Source: VGRW01 sp031396695
Lineage (GTDB): Bacteria > Myxococcota_A > UBA9160 > SZUA-336
Reading direction: 5' to 3'
Assembly (NCBI GenBank): GCA_031396695.1
Contig: JANNLG010000056.1
Coordinates: 1-64,000 of the forward strand
Length of the DNA stretch: 64,000 nucleotides
The translations under genes and the position numbers were made by a program. Below the pieces are notes generated by a model. It saw nothing but the letters and a program-made list of their open reading frames with translations. It did not search any database and was not told the DNA's origin. Numbering within the stretch: position 1 is the stretch's first letter; every line of letters starts with the position of its first letter. Positions 1 to 8,231 of this stretch are shown here, one piece after another.

Positions 1-2099
1 TAGTCGTCGCAGAAGCTCCAGAAGAAACGTTCGGTGCGTTCGAGCGAGCGGGCATAGTCGTAGGCGTCGAACGCGGCGGTGCATTCGGCGACGACGCCAC
101 CCAGGTCGGCGAGCATTGCCCGATCGAGCGGGCGCGTGACCAGCGATAGATCGGCGGGTGCGTCGCCGGCGGCGCCGAGCACGAACTTCGATGCGTTGAG
201 CATCTTGATCGCGAGACGGCGCCCGACTTTCATCTGCCCTTCGTCGAACGCCGTGTCGGTGCCGGGGCGTCCCGACGCGGACCAGTAGCGCACCGCGTCG
301 GAGCCGTATTGCTCGAGTAGGTGCATCGGCGTGACGACGTTGCCCTTGGACTTCGACATCTTCTTGCGATCGGGGTCGAGGATCCAGCCCGAGATCGCGG
401 CGTTCCGCCACGGAATCTCGCGCTCGTGCAGCCACGCCTTCACGATCGTGTAGAACGCCCAGGTGCGGATGATCTCGTGCGCCTGCGGGCGCATGTCCAT
501 CGGGAAGAGCTTCGCGTGCCGGTCCATGTCGAGTGGCCAGCCGCTCGCGATCTGGGGCGTGAGGGACGAAGTCGCCCAGGTGTCCATCACGTCGGGGTCG
601 CCGCTGAATCCGCCCGGGCGATCGCGTTGCGCTTCGGTGTAGCCCGGCGGCGCTGCGGAGAGCGGATCGACGGGAAGGCTCTCCGGTGCGGCAATGATCG
701 GACGGGAATGATCCGGTGCGCCGTCGGCATCGAGCGGATACCAGACCGGGAACGGCACGCCCGAGTAACGCTGCCGGCTGATGCACCAGTCCTGGTTCAG
801 GCCCTCGACCCAGTTCTCGTAGCGCGCGCGCATGTAGGCGGGACGCCACTCGACTTTGCGCCCCTGCTCGAGCAGCGCCTGTTTGTGCACGAGCAGGCGC
901 ACGAACCACTGCCGCGTCGGTACAAACTCGAGCGGACGTGAGCCGCGCTCGTAGAACTTCACCGCGTGCACGATCGCGCGCGGCTCGCCGACCAGCGCGT
1001 CCGCGGCGCGCAGCTGCTCGACGATCTTGGCTTGGGCCTGCTTGACGGTCTTTCCCTCGAGCTCCGCCCACGCGGCCTGCGCCTCGCCCGGCTCGGCGCT
1101 CTCGAACGGGGAGGGACCGAAGCGGACCGGGCGCATGCGGCCGTCGAGCCCGATCAGCTGTCGCAGCGGGAGCTCGCGTCCACGCCAGAATTCGACGTCG
1201 GCCTGGTCGCCGAACGTGCAGACCATCAGGATGCCGGTGCCTTTCTCCGGGTCGGCGTGCTCCGAGGGCAGGATCGGCACGCGCACGTGGAAAAGCGGCG
1301 TGCGCGCGGTCTTCCCGAAATAGGTTCGAAAGCGCTCGTCGCGCGGGTGGGCCACGACGGCGATGCACGCGGCGAGCAGCTCGGGGCGAGTCGTCGAGAT
1401 CGTGATCGGGGGCTCGCCGTCGACGCTGAAACGGATGTCGTGGTACGCGCCCGGCAGCTCGCGATCCTCGATCTCCGCCTGTGCGACCGCCGTGCGATCG
1501 TCGACGTCCCAGACCGTCGGCGCGAACTTCTGGTACGCCTCGCCCTTCCGCTCCAGATCGAGGAACGAGAGCTGCGACGTGCGCCGACAGCGTTCGTCGA
1601 TGGTCGCGTACTGCGTGGTCCAGTCGACCGAGAGTCCGATCCGCCGCCACACGTCCTCGAACGCGCGCTCGTCCTCGGCGGTGACCAGCCCGCACGCCTC
1701 GACGAAGTTCCGACGCGAGACTTCCTCGACCGGCGCATCTTTCGGTCGCTCGCGGGTCGGCTGCCAGGCCGGGTCGTAGGCCTTGCGTGGGTCGGGCCGG
1801 ATTCCGAACACGTTCTGCACGCGCCGCTCGGTCGCGAGCCCGTTGTCGTCCCAGCCGATCGGATAGAAGGTGTTCTTGCCGGTCATGCGCTGGTAGCGAA
1901 CGATCACGTCGGCCTGCGTGAAGCTGAACGCGTGCCCGATGTGCAGCGAGCCCGAGACCGTGAGTGGCGGTGTGTCGACCGCGAAGGTCTCGGCGCGCGA
2001 TCGCGTCGGATCCCAACGAAAGATCCCGTCGCGCTCCCAGCGTTCGGACCACTCTCGCTCGGCCTTCGCCGGGTCGTAGCTCTGCGGAATCTCGGTCAT
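1..2099 (-). CDS. valS: Valyl-tRNA synthetase, C-terminus cut by window edge
   Basis: Charges tRNA-Val with valine in the cytosol. About 699 codons are visible from the ATG at 2099, starting MTEIPQSYDPAKAE. The class I signature is GSLHIGHAF (about 1930-1950 on the complement), and the second signature KKMSKSKGN lies near 340-366. The context PPLTVSGSLHIGH followed by DDNGLATERRVQN resembles the shorter archaeal/actinobacterial/rickettsial ValS clade rather than the E. coli type; this is family recall, not a computed tree. The anticodon-binding C-terminus lies outside the window. The CPBP protease gene ends 23 bp upstream on the same strand, so the two may be co-transcribed. Confidence 0.95.
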   Translation of the reverse strand, partial: MTEIPQSYDPAKAEREWSERWERDGIFRWDPTRSRAETFAVDTPPLTVSGSLHIGHAFSFTQADVIVRYQRMTGKNTFYPIGWDDNGLATERRVQNVFGIRPDPRKAYDPAWQPTRERPKDAPVEEVSRRNFVEACGLVTAEDERAFEDVWRRIGLSVDWTTQYATIDERCRRTSQLSFLDLERKGEAYQKFAPTVWDVDDRTAVAQAEIEDRELPGAYHDIRFSVDGEPPITISTTRPELLAACIAVVAHPRDERFRTYFGKTARTPLFHVRVPILPSEHADPEKGTGILMVCTFGDQADVEFWRGRELPLRQLIGLDGRMRPVRFGPSPFESAEPGEAQAAWAELEGKTVKQAQAKIVEQLRAADALVGEPRAIVHAVKFYERGSRPLEFVPTRQWFVRLLVHKQALLEQGRKVEWRPAYMRARYENWVEGLNQDWCISRQRYSGVPFPVWYPLDADGAPDHSRPIIAAPESLPVDPLSAAPPGYTEAQRDRPGGFSGDPDVMDTWATSSLTPQIASGWPLDMDRHAKLFPMDMRPQAHEIIRTWAFYTIVKAWLHEREIPWRNAAISGWILDPDRKKMSKSKGNVVTPMHLLEQYGSDAVRYWSASGRPGTDTAFDEGQMKVGRRLAIKMLNASKFVLGAAGDAPADLSLVTRPLDRAMLADLGGVVAECTAAFDAYDYARSLERTERFFWSFCDD

Positions 2100-2122
2100 C
2101 TCGTCCTCTGTCGCTGTCCGGG

Positions 2123-2821
2123 CTACCAGAGCGCCCAGCTGCCGGTCGCGCGCACGTACACGGCCAGCGCCGCGTTCGTGACCGCGTGGGCCGAGACGCA
2201 TGATACGAGGTCGCCGCGCGCGATCCAGAGCCCGCACATCAGCAGCCCGTAGGCGCTCGCGGCCAGCCACTCGTGCGGCGCGTGGCCGAGCGCGAACGCG
2301 GCGCTCGTGACGATCAGTGCGAGCACGCTCCACTCGCCGGGCGCGATGCTCGCGAGCGAGCCGCGATCGAGCGCGTCTCCGAGCGGCGCGCGCGAGTCGG
2401 CGCGCCGCGCGCGCTCGAACAGCAGCACCACACCGAACAGCCAGCCGCGCAGCAGTGGCTCCTCGACCAGCGGCGGCAGCGTCGTCGCTACCACGGCGCG
2501 TGCGAGCCAGGCGGAGTCCGAGAATGGGTTCGCGTCGGCGGCCGCGAACGGCGCGACCCCCGCGATCCAGAGTGCCGTCCCGAGCAGACCCGCGAGCGCG
2601 CCGAGCGCGACCGAACCCGCCACACTCTTCGGTCCGCGCAGCGGTCGCCAGACGCGCATACCCCACGCGAGCGCGGCGCCGACCGCCAGCGCCCGGCCGC
2701 CGTACAGCGCGAGCGGTTGCTCGCGCCCGTCGAACAGCGAACCGAGCCCCACGTACACCAGATAGGGGAGCGCGTAGGCCAGCAGCAGCGCGCGCGGAGA
2801 CTTCGAGGGCGAGGCGGTCAT
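2123..2821 (-). CDS. CPBP-family intramembrane metalloprotease
   Basis: A 232-residue membrane protein with about six hydrophobic segments. The CPBP (CAAX protease and bacteriocin-processing, ABI) motifs are present: EEPLLRG (EExxxR) near residue 120, FALGHAPH (FxxxH) near 185, and HAVTN (HxxxN) near 215. The ATG at 2821 (MTASPSKSPRALL) is chosen because the coding-like sequence starts there. The open frame runs further upstream but is the antisense shadow of dprA. Family members cleave membrane-proximal substrates; the substrate here is unknown. It lies directly upstream of valS and diverges from dprA, with only 50 bp between the starts. Confidence 0.85.
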   Translation of the reverse strand: MTASPSKSPRALLLAYALPYLVYVGLGSLFDGREQPLALYGGRALAVGAALAWGMRVWRPLRGPKSVAGSVALGALAGLLGTALWIAGVAPFAAADANPFSDSAWLARAVVATTLPPLVEEPLLRGWLFGVVLLFERARRADSRAPLGDALDRGSLASIAPGEWSVLALIVTSAAFALGHAPHEWLAASAYGLLMCGLWIARGDLVSCVSAHAVTNAALAVYVRATGSWALW

Positions 2822-2871
2822 CGGCTCGCTACTGTAGCCGCGGCCACCCCGCGCGGTCCCGCGGAGTCCTC

Positions 2872-3966
2872 GTGGACGAAGAAGTCTCCGCACGCGTCGA
2901 GCTTGCGGGCGTGTCCGGCATGAGCCGCGCGCGCGCACAGAGTTTGATCGACCGGTTCGGCTCTGCGCGAGCCGCGCTGCGCGCGAGTCCGAAAGCGAGG
3001 GCGGCCTGGCTCTCGCCGCCGCTGGCGGAGTCGATCGAGGCCGCGCTGCGCGCACCCGTGGCGCGTCAGCGGTTAGCCGACGCGGAGGCGCGCGGAATTC
3101 TCGCGCTGGGTCCGAACTCGCCTGGCTTCCCGGCCGCACTCGCGTCGATTCCCGATCCGCCGCTGCTCGTCTGGGTGCGCGGTCCGTTGCCCGACGGAGC
3201 CGCGCTCGCGATCGTGGGCGCGCGCCGAGCGTCGACGCGCGCACTCGGCTGCGCGCGCGGCTTCGCGGCCGAGATCGCGAAGGCCGGCATCGCGGTGATC
3301 AGCGGGCTTGCCTACGGCGTCGATGCGGCGGCCCACGAGGGAGCGCTCGACGGGCGCGGGCGCACTGTTGCGGTGCTGGCGTCGGGCCTCGACCAGGTCA
3401 CGCCGCGCGGGCAGACGGCGCTCGCGGAACGGATCCTCGCGTCGGGAGGCGCGTGGCTGTCCGAGCACCCGCCGGGCGAGGGGGCGCAACCGCGCCACTT
3501 CCCGGAGCGCAATCGCCTGATCAGCGGGCTCGCTGGTGCCACGCTGATCGTCGAGGCGCGCGAGAAGAGCGGCTCGCTGTGGACCGCGCGCCACGCGCTC
3601 GAGCAGGGCCGCGACGTGCTGGTCGTGCCCGGTCCGATCGACTCCGACCTGTGTCGCGGCACGAACCGGCTGCTGCGCGACGGCGCGACCCCGATCCTCG
3701 AACCGGCGGACGCGATCGAAGCCGTGCTCGGGCCGCTCTCGCGCAGGCCGGTCGCCCCGGAATCCGAAGCGAGCGAGCGATCGGCGCCGAGCGACCCGGG
3801 TCGGGCGATCCTGACCCTGCTCGCGGACGGTCCTCGCGACCTCGACGCGCTTGCGCGAGCGCTCGGCCGGCGACCCGCCGAGCTCTCCGGCCTGTTGCTC
3901 GAGCTCGAGCTCACGGGACTGGTTCGCCGCGACGGCGCGCGCGTCGCTCGCACGCGGCCCGGCTGA
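2872..3966 (+). CDS. dprA: DNA-processing protein DprA
   Basis: Loads RecA onto incoming single-stranded DNA during transformation. The protein has 364 residues from a GTG at 2872 (VDEEVSARVELAG), which keeps the N-terminal helix-hairpin-helix/SAM-like region. The ATG at 2920 is an alternative start. The Rossmann-like DNA-binding core shows AIVGARRAST (about 113), ISGLAYGVDAAAHEG (about 142), FPERNRLISGL (about 209) and VVPGPIDS. A short C-terminal winged-helix domain (AILTLLADGPRDLDALA) follows. It heads the trmFO-xerC-argB-argF run. In many deltaproteobacteria topA sits directly after dprA, but here trmFO follows at once. Confidence 0.93.
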   Translation: MDEEVSARVELAGVSGMSRARAQSLIDRFGSARAALRASPKARAAWLSPPLAESIEAALRAPVARQRLADAEARGILALGPNSPGFPAALASIPDPPLLVWVRGPLPDGAALAIVGARRASTRALGCARGFAAEIAKAGIAVISGLAYGVDAAAHEGALDGRGRTVAVLASGLDQVTPRGQTALAERILASGGAWLSEHPPGEGAQPRHFPERNRLISGLAGATLIVEAREKSGSLWTARHALEQGRDVLVVPGPIDSDLCRGTNRLLRDGATPILEPADAIEAVLGPLSRRPVAPESEASERSAPSDPGRAILTLLADGPRDLDALARALGRRPAELSGLLLELELTGLVRRDGARVARTRPG

Positions 3967-3989
3967 CGCGTGCGGGCTATGTTCCGCGC

Positions 3990-5330
3990 GTGGTTCCGGA
4001 GCGTGTGCAGGTGGTCGGAGGCGGGCTCGCGGGCTGCGAGGCGGCCTGGCAGCTCGCCCGTAGAGGCGTGCCGGTGCGGCTCTACGAGATGCGCCCCCTG
4101 CGCAGCTCGCCGGCCCATTCGACCGATGCGCTCGCCGAGCTGGTCTGCTCGAACAGCCTGCGTTCCGACGCGCCCGAGAACGCGGTGGGCCTTCTGCACG
4201 AGGAGCTGCGCCGCGCGGGCTCGCTGGTGCTCGCGGCGGCCGACGCGAACCGGGTGCCCGCGGGCTCCGCACTCGCGGTCGACCGGATCGCGTTCGCGCG
4301 CGCGATCAGCGAGCGGATAGAGGCCGAGCCGGCGATCGAGCTGGTGCGCGCCGAAGTGACCGAGCTGCCCGAGGGGCTCGCGATCCTCGCCACCGGTCCA
4401 CTCACCAGCGACGCCCTGGCGACGCAAGTGCAAGCGCTGTGCGGCGACGCGCTCTACTTCTACGACTCGATCGCGCCGGTCGTGCACGCCGACAGCCTCG
4501 ACCTGGACGTGATCTTCCGCGCCTCGCGTTGGCTCGATCCCGCGGAAGGCGAGGGCGACTACCTGAACGTCCCGCTCTCGCGCGACGCGTATCTCGCCTT
4601 CGTCGCCGAGCTCGTCGCGGCCGAGAAGACGCCACTGCACCCGTTCGAGAAGCCGCAGTACTTCGAGGGCTGCCTGCCGATCGAGGTGATGGCCGAGCGC
4701 GGGCCGCTCACGCTCGCGTTCGGGCCGATGAAGCCGGTCGGACTCGAGGACCGGCGCGGCGGACCTACACCGTTCGCTGTAATGCAGCTCCGGCAGGAGG
4801 ACAAGACCGGCACGCTCTACAACCTGGTCGGCTTCCAGACCAAGCTGAAGGTGGGCGAGCAGAAGCGGATCTTCCGCTCGCTGCCCGGCATGCAGAACGC
4901 GGTGTTCGCGCGCTTCGGCTCGGTGCACCGCAACACCTTCATCCGCGCGCCCGAGCTGCTCGACGAGCGGCTGCAGCACCGCGCGCGCCCGGGGCTTCAC
5001 TTCGCGGGCCAGATGGCCGGCGTCGAGGGCTACGTCGAGTCGGCCGCGCTAGGCCTGCTGGCCGGCGTGTTCGTCGCGGCCAAGGCGCGCGGTGCCGAGG
5101 CGCCGCTGCCGCCGCCGACCACCGCGCTCGGCGCGCTCCTGCGTCACCTGCGCGAAGCCGACCCGCGCCACTTCCAGCCGATGAACGTGAACTTCGGCTT
5201 GTTCCCGCCGCTCGAGGGCTCCGCGGCGCGCGCCAAGCGCCGCGATCGCAACATCCGCACCGCTGCGCGCGCACTCGAAGCGCTCGAGCCGTGGACGCGC
5301 GCGGTCGGCGCCGCGCCCGTGGTGCCGTGA
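3990..5330 (+). CDS. trmFO: Methylenetetrahydrofolate--tRNA-(uracil-5-)-methyltransferase TrmFO
   Basis: Makes 5-methyluridine-54 in the tRNA T-loop using methylenetetrahydrofolate and FAD. The 446-residue length is normal. The FAD-binding glycine motif VVGGGLAGCEAAW opens the protein. The two functional cysteines known from B. subtilis TrmFO are kept: Cys53 in CSNSLR and a second near residue 228 in FEGCLPIEVMAERG (226 in B. subtilis). The start is a GTG at 3990, which puts the first cysteine exactly at 53. The open frame upstream is dprA shadow. The gene's TGA overlaps the xerC start codon (GTGA), implying translational coupling. Confidence 0.95.
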   Translation: MVPERVQVVGGGLAGCEAAWQLARRGVPVRLYEMRPLRSSPAHSTDALAELVCSNSLRSDAPENAVGLLHEELRRAGSLVLAAADANRVPAGSALAVDRIAFARAISERIEAEPAIELVRAEVTELPEGLAILATGPLTSDALATQVQALCGDALYFYDSIAPVVHADSLDLDVIFRASRWLDPAEGEGDYLNVPLSRDAYLAFVAELVAAEKTPLHPFEKPQYFEGCLPIEVMAERGPLTLAFGPMKPVGLEDRRGGPTPFAVMQLRQEDKTGTLYNLVGFQTKLKVGEQKRIFRSLPGMQNAVFARFGSVHRNTFIRAPELLDERLQHRARPGLHFAGQMAGVEGYVESAALGLLAGVFVAAKARGAEAPLPPPTTALGALLRHLREADPRHFQPMNVNFGLFPPLEGSAARAKRRDRNIRTAARALEALEPWTRAVGAAPVVP

Positions 5331-6229
5331 TTCCCGAGGACGCGAAGGCGTTGGCCGCGTTCGCGCGCCATCTGGACTCCGAGCGCGGGCTCTCGAAGCA
5401 CACGCTGCGCGCGTACACGTCGGAGCTGGAGCGCCTGGCGGAGCTGCCCGAGTGCGTGCGCAGCGGCGGCCTCGATCGGATCGATGCGCTGACGGTGCGC
5501 TCGTACCTGGCGAGCTTCCACCGCACGCACAAGCCGTCGACGCGCAATCGACGGCTGGCGGCGCTGCGCTCGTTCTTCCGCTTCCGCGTGCGCGGCGGGG
5601 AGCGCGTGGCCGATCCGACCGACGGCCTGCCCGGTCCGAAGGCCGGTCTGCGCCTGCCGTCCCCGCTCTCGGCCGAAGACTGCGAGCGGCTCGTCGAAGT
5701 CGAAGAGGCCGATCGCACGCCGCGGCTCGCGATCCGCGACCGCGCGCTGTTCGAGCTGCTCTACGGCACGGGGCTGCGCGTGGGCGAGCTCGCCAGCTTG
5801 CGCGTGCGCGACTGGGACGCGCACCGGCGCGAGCTGCGCGTGTTCGGCAAGGGCCGCAAGGAGCGCGTCGTGCCCGTGCCGGCCAAGGCGCGCCAAGCTC
5901 TCGTGGACTGGCTGGCGCTGCGTGAGCCGAAGGGCCTGCTCGCGCAGGCACTGTTCACCAATGCGCGCGGCGGCGCGCTCTCCGACCGCGGCGTGCGCGT
6001 GATCCTGCGCCGGCGCATGCGGGTCGCGGGCATCGCGCGGCCGGCCAGCCCGCACACGCTGCGCCACTCCTACGCCACGCACCTGCTCGACGCGGATGTC
6101 GATCTGCGCGCGATCCAGGAGCTGCTCGGCCACGAGCGGCTCTCCACCACGCAGCGCTACACGCACGTCTCCGCCGAGCGTCTGGCGCGGATCTACCGGC
6201 AGGCGCACCCGCGGGCGAAGGGCCCGTAG
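5327..6229 (+). CDS. xerC: Tyrosine recombinase XerC/XerD family
   Basis: Site-specific recombinase that resolves chromosome dimers at dif. It has 300 residues from a GTG at 5327 that overlaps the trmFO stop. The N-terminal SAM-like core-binding domain (RHLDSERGLSKHTLRAYTSEL) is followed by the catalytic domain: Arg in TGLRVGEL (about 151), Lys in GKGRKERVVPV, HTLRHSYATHLL (H..R, about 243-246), LLGHERLSTTQ, and the nucleophile Tyr in QRYTHV (about 278). The name XerC is favoured over XerD because trmFO-xerC adjacency is conserved in many bacteria. It ends 77 bp before argB. Confidence 0.9.
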   Translation: MIPEDAKALAAFARHLDSERGLSKHTLRAYTSELERLAELPECVRSGGLDRIDALTVRSYLASFHRTHKPSTRNRRLAALRSFFRFRVRGGERVADPTDGLPGPKAGLRLPSPLSAEDCERLVEVEEADRTPRLAIRDRALFELLYGTGLRVGELASLRVRDWDAHRRELRVFGKGRKERVVPVPAKARQALVDWLALREPKGLLAQALFTNARGGALSDRGVRVILRRRMRVAGIARPASPHTLRHSYATHLLDADVDLRAIQELLGHERLSTTQRYTHVSAERLARIYRQAHPRAKGP

Positions 6230-6306
6230 CGCGGCCGGATTTGTGCGGATCCCCGCAGAGCCGCACAATGCGCGCGCGACCCAACGAGCGATTCGGTAAG
6301 GACCCG

Positions 6307-7176
6307 ATGGAAGAGCTGATCCGCAAGGCCCAGATCCTGGTCGAGGCGCTGCCGTACATCCGCAGCTTCAGCGACAAGACCGTCGTGATCAAATACGGCG
6401 GCGCGGCCATGGAGAACGACGCGCTCAAGGCCTCGTTCGCGAAGGACGTGACACTGCTGCGGTTCATCGGTCTGCGGGTGGTGATCGTGCACGGTGGCGG
6501 GCCGCAGATCGGCAAGCTCCTGGAACGCCTCGGCAAGCAGACCGAGTTCGTCGACGGCGTGCGCGTGACCGACGACGAGACCATGGAGGTCGTCGAGATG
6601 GTGCTCGGCGGCCAGATCAACGGCGAGATCGTGTCGCTGATCGGCGAGGCGGGGGGCCAGGCGATCGGCCTCACTGGCAAGGACGCCGGCGGCTTTCTGC
6701 GCGTGAAGAAGCTGCTCGGCCCGGGCGGTCGCGATCTCGGCCGCGTCGGCGCGCCCGAACGCGTCGACGTCTCGCTGATCCGCACTCTGACCAAGGACGG
6801 CTTCATCCCGGTGATCGCTCCGGTCGGCGTCGACGCCGCGGGCGACACCTACAACGTGAACGCCGACACCGCGGCAGGCGCGATCGCCGAGGCGCTCGCG
6901 GCCGAGAAGTTGATGCTGCTCACCGACGTGGTCGGCGTGCTCGACGAGGACAAGAACCTGATCGCGCAAATGAGCGAGGCCGACGTGCGCAGCGCGATCG
7001 GCGACGGCACCGTGAAGGGCGGCATGATTCCGAAGCTCGAGTGCGCCGTGCACGCGCTCGAGTACGGCGTGACGGCCGCGCACATCATCGACGGTCGCGT
7101 GCCGCACGCGCTCCTGCTCGAGATCTTCACCGATGGCGGCGTGGGGACGAAGCTTGTCCGCAACCCGATCCGCTGA
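6307..7176 (+). CDS. argB: Acetylglutamate kinase
   Basis: Phosphorylates N-acetylglutamate, the second step of arginine synthesis. It has 289 residues. Motifs are KYGGAAM, HGGGPQIG, LTGKDAGGF, VNADTAAGAIA and GGMIPKLECA. An N-terminal helix (MEELIRKAQILVEALPYI) and the C-terminal IIDGRVPHALLLEIFTD are typical of the arginine-feedback-sensitive hexameric form. The ATG at 6307 follows a GTAAGGAC ribosome site; an ATG at 6268 is possible but adds an atypical extension. The 3' end overlaps the argF start, so argB and argF form one translational unit. Confidence 0.95.
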   Translation: MEELIRKAQILVEALPYIRSFSDKTVVIKYGGAAMENDALKASFAKDVTLLRFIGLRVVIVHGGGPQIGKLLERLGKQTEFVDGVRVTDDETMEVVEMVLGGQINGEIVSLIGEAGGQAIGLTGKDAGGFLRVKKLLGPGGRDLGRVGAPERVDVSLIRTLTKDGFIPVIAPVGVDAAGDTYNVNADTAAGAIAEALAAEKLMLLTDVVGVLDEDKNLIAQMSEADVRSAIGDGTVKGGMIPKLECAVHALEYGVTAAHIIDGRVPHALLLEIFTDGGVGTKLVRNPIR

Positions 7177-8101
7177 AAGGGCGCCCAAGGACTTCCTCTC
7201 GATCGCGGACTGGCCGCGCGACGAGGTCGAGCGCATGCTCGCGCGCGCGGTCGAGCTGAAGGCGCTGCGCAAGCTCCGCACGCCGGTGCGCTCGCTCGAG
7301 GGCTGCTCGGTGCTGCTCTACTTCGCCAAGCCCAGCCTGCGCACGTTCGTGACCTTCGAGGTCGGCGTCGTCGAGCTCGGCGGCTTTCCGGTCTACCTGC
7401 CGCCCGGCCAGGTGCAGATCGGCGAGCGCGAGCCGACGGAGGACGTGGCGCGCAACCTGTCGCGCTGGTGTCATGCAATCGTGGCGCGCACCTACGGCCA
7501 CGACGTGATCGAGTCGCTTGCCACGCACGCGAGCGTGCCCGTGATCAACGCGCTCACCGACCGGCTGCACCCGTGCCAGGCGATGGCCGACGCGCTCACC
7601 ATCCTCGAGCACGGAGACCTGCGCCGCGACGAGCTCTGCTACGTCGGCGACGGCAACAACATGTGTCACTCGCTCCTGAACCTGGCGGGCTGTCTCGGCA
7701 TGCGCCTGGTCGTGAGCACCCCGCCCGGCTACGCGCCCGACGCCGGGATCGCCAAGCGCGCCAGCGACCTGGCCACGCGCAACGGCGGCCAGATCCGCTT
7801 CGTCGCCGATCCGCACGAGGCGGTGAAGTCCGCGAGCTTCATCTACACCGACGTGTGGGCCAGCATGGGACAGGAGGCGGAAGCCGAGCAGCGGCGCGTG
7901 CTCTTCCGCCCGTACCAGGTCAACGCCGCGCTGTTCGCCTCGGCGCCCGCGCACGCCAAGCTCCTGCACTGCCTGCCCGCGCACCGCGACGAGGAAATCA
8001 CCGCGGACGTGTTCGAGTCCGGGCGCTCGATCGTGTTCGACCAGGCCGAGAACCGCCTGCACGCGCAGAAGGCCATCCTGGAGCGCCTGATCTCAGCCTG
8101 A
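7154..8101 (+). CDS. argF: Ornithine carbamoyltransferase (variant carbamoyl-phosphate loop)
   Basis: Makes citrulline from ornithine and carbamoyl phosphate. It has 315 residues from a TTG at 7154, preceded by GGGGAC inside the end of argB; an in-frame ATG at 7133 lacks a good ribosome site. OTC hallmarks are HPCQAMADALT, DVWASMGQE and HCLPAHRDEEI. The phosphate loop reads KPSLRTF where most OTCs have STRTR: the central Arg is kept, but the flanking Thr and the last Arg are replaced by Leu and Phe. Because DVWASMG and HCLPAHR are OTC-like, an acetyl- or succinyl-ornithine variant is less likely but not excluded. Confidence 0.9.
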   Translation: MSATRSAERAPKDFLSIADWPRDEVERMLARAVELKALRKLRTPVRSLEGCSVLLYFAKPSLRTFVTFEVGVVELGGFPVYLPPGQVQIGEREPTEDVARNLSRWCHAIVARTYGHDVIESLATHASVPVINALTDRLHPCQAMADALTILEHGDLRRDELCYVGDGNNMCHSLLNLAGCLGMRLVVSTPPGYAPDAGIAKRASDLATRNGGQIRFVADPHEAVKSASFIYTDVWASMGQEAEAEQRRVLFRPYQVNAALFASAPAHAKLLHCLPAHRDEEITADVFESGRSIVFDQAENRLHAQKAILERLISA

Positions 8102-8221
8102 GCCCGGCAGCGCGCGACACGCCCGCCAACGACGCCGTCTTGCGCCTGGCTTGCTCAACTTCAGGCTGAGCGACCCCGATAGCTTCGATGCAAGTTTGCA
8201 TGTTGCTTGTGCGCATCGAAG
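8092..8221. promoter_or_regulatory. Nested inverted repeats ahead of the DnaJ/DnaK cluster
   Basis: Two perfect inverted repeats occupy the 130 bp between argF and the J-domain gene. CTCAGCCTGA (8092-8101) pairs with TCAGGCTGAG (8161-8170). CTTCGATGC (8183-8191) pairs with GCATCGAAG (8213-8221), and the second arm ends one base before the ribosome site GGAGG. The inner loop is unusually A/T-rich for this genome. It does not match the CIRCE sequence. It could be a terminator for argF, an operator, or an RNA switch controlling the chaperone cluster; no choice can be made by eye. Confidence 0.4.
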
Positions 8222-8231
8222 TGGAGGCGGG

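Noticed and set aside
321..2252. Long plus-strand open frames over the valS region
   Set aside because: They are antisense shadows of valS in a high-GC genome, with Arg/Ala/Leu-rich, low-complexity translations; the minus frame has both synthetase signatures.
8183..8221. CIRCE heat-shock operator
   Set aside because: The 9-bp arms do not match TTAGCACTC and the spacer is 21 rather than 9 bp.
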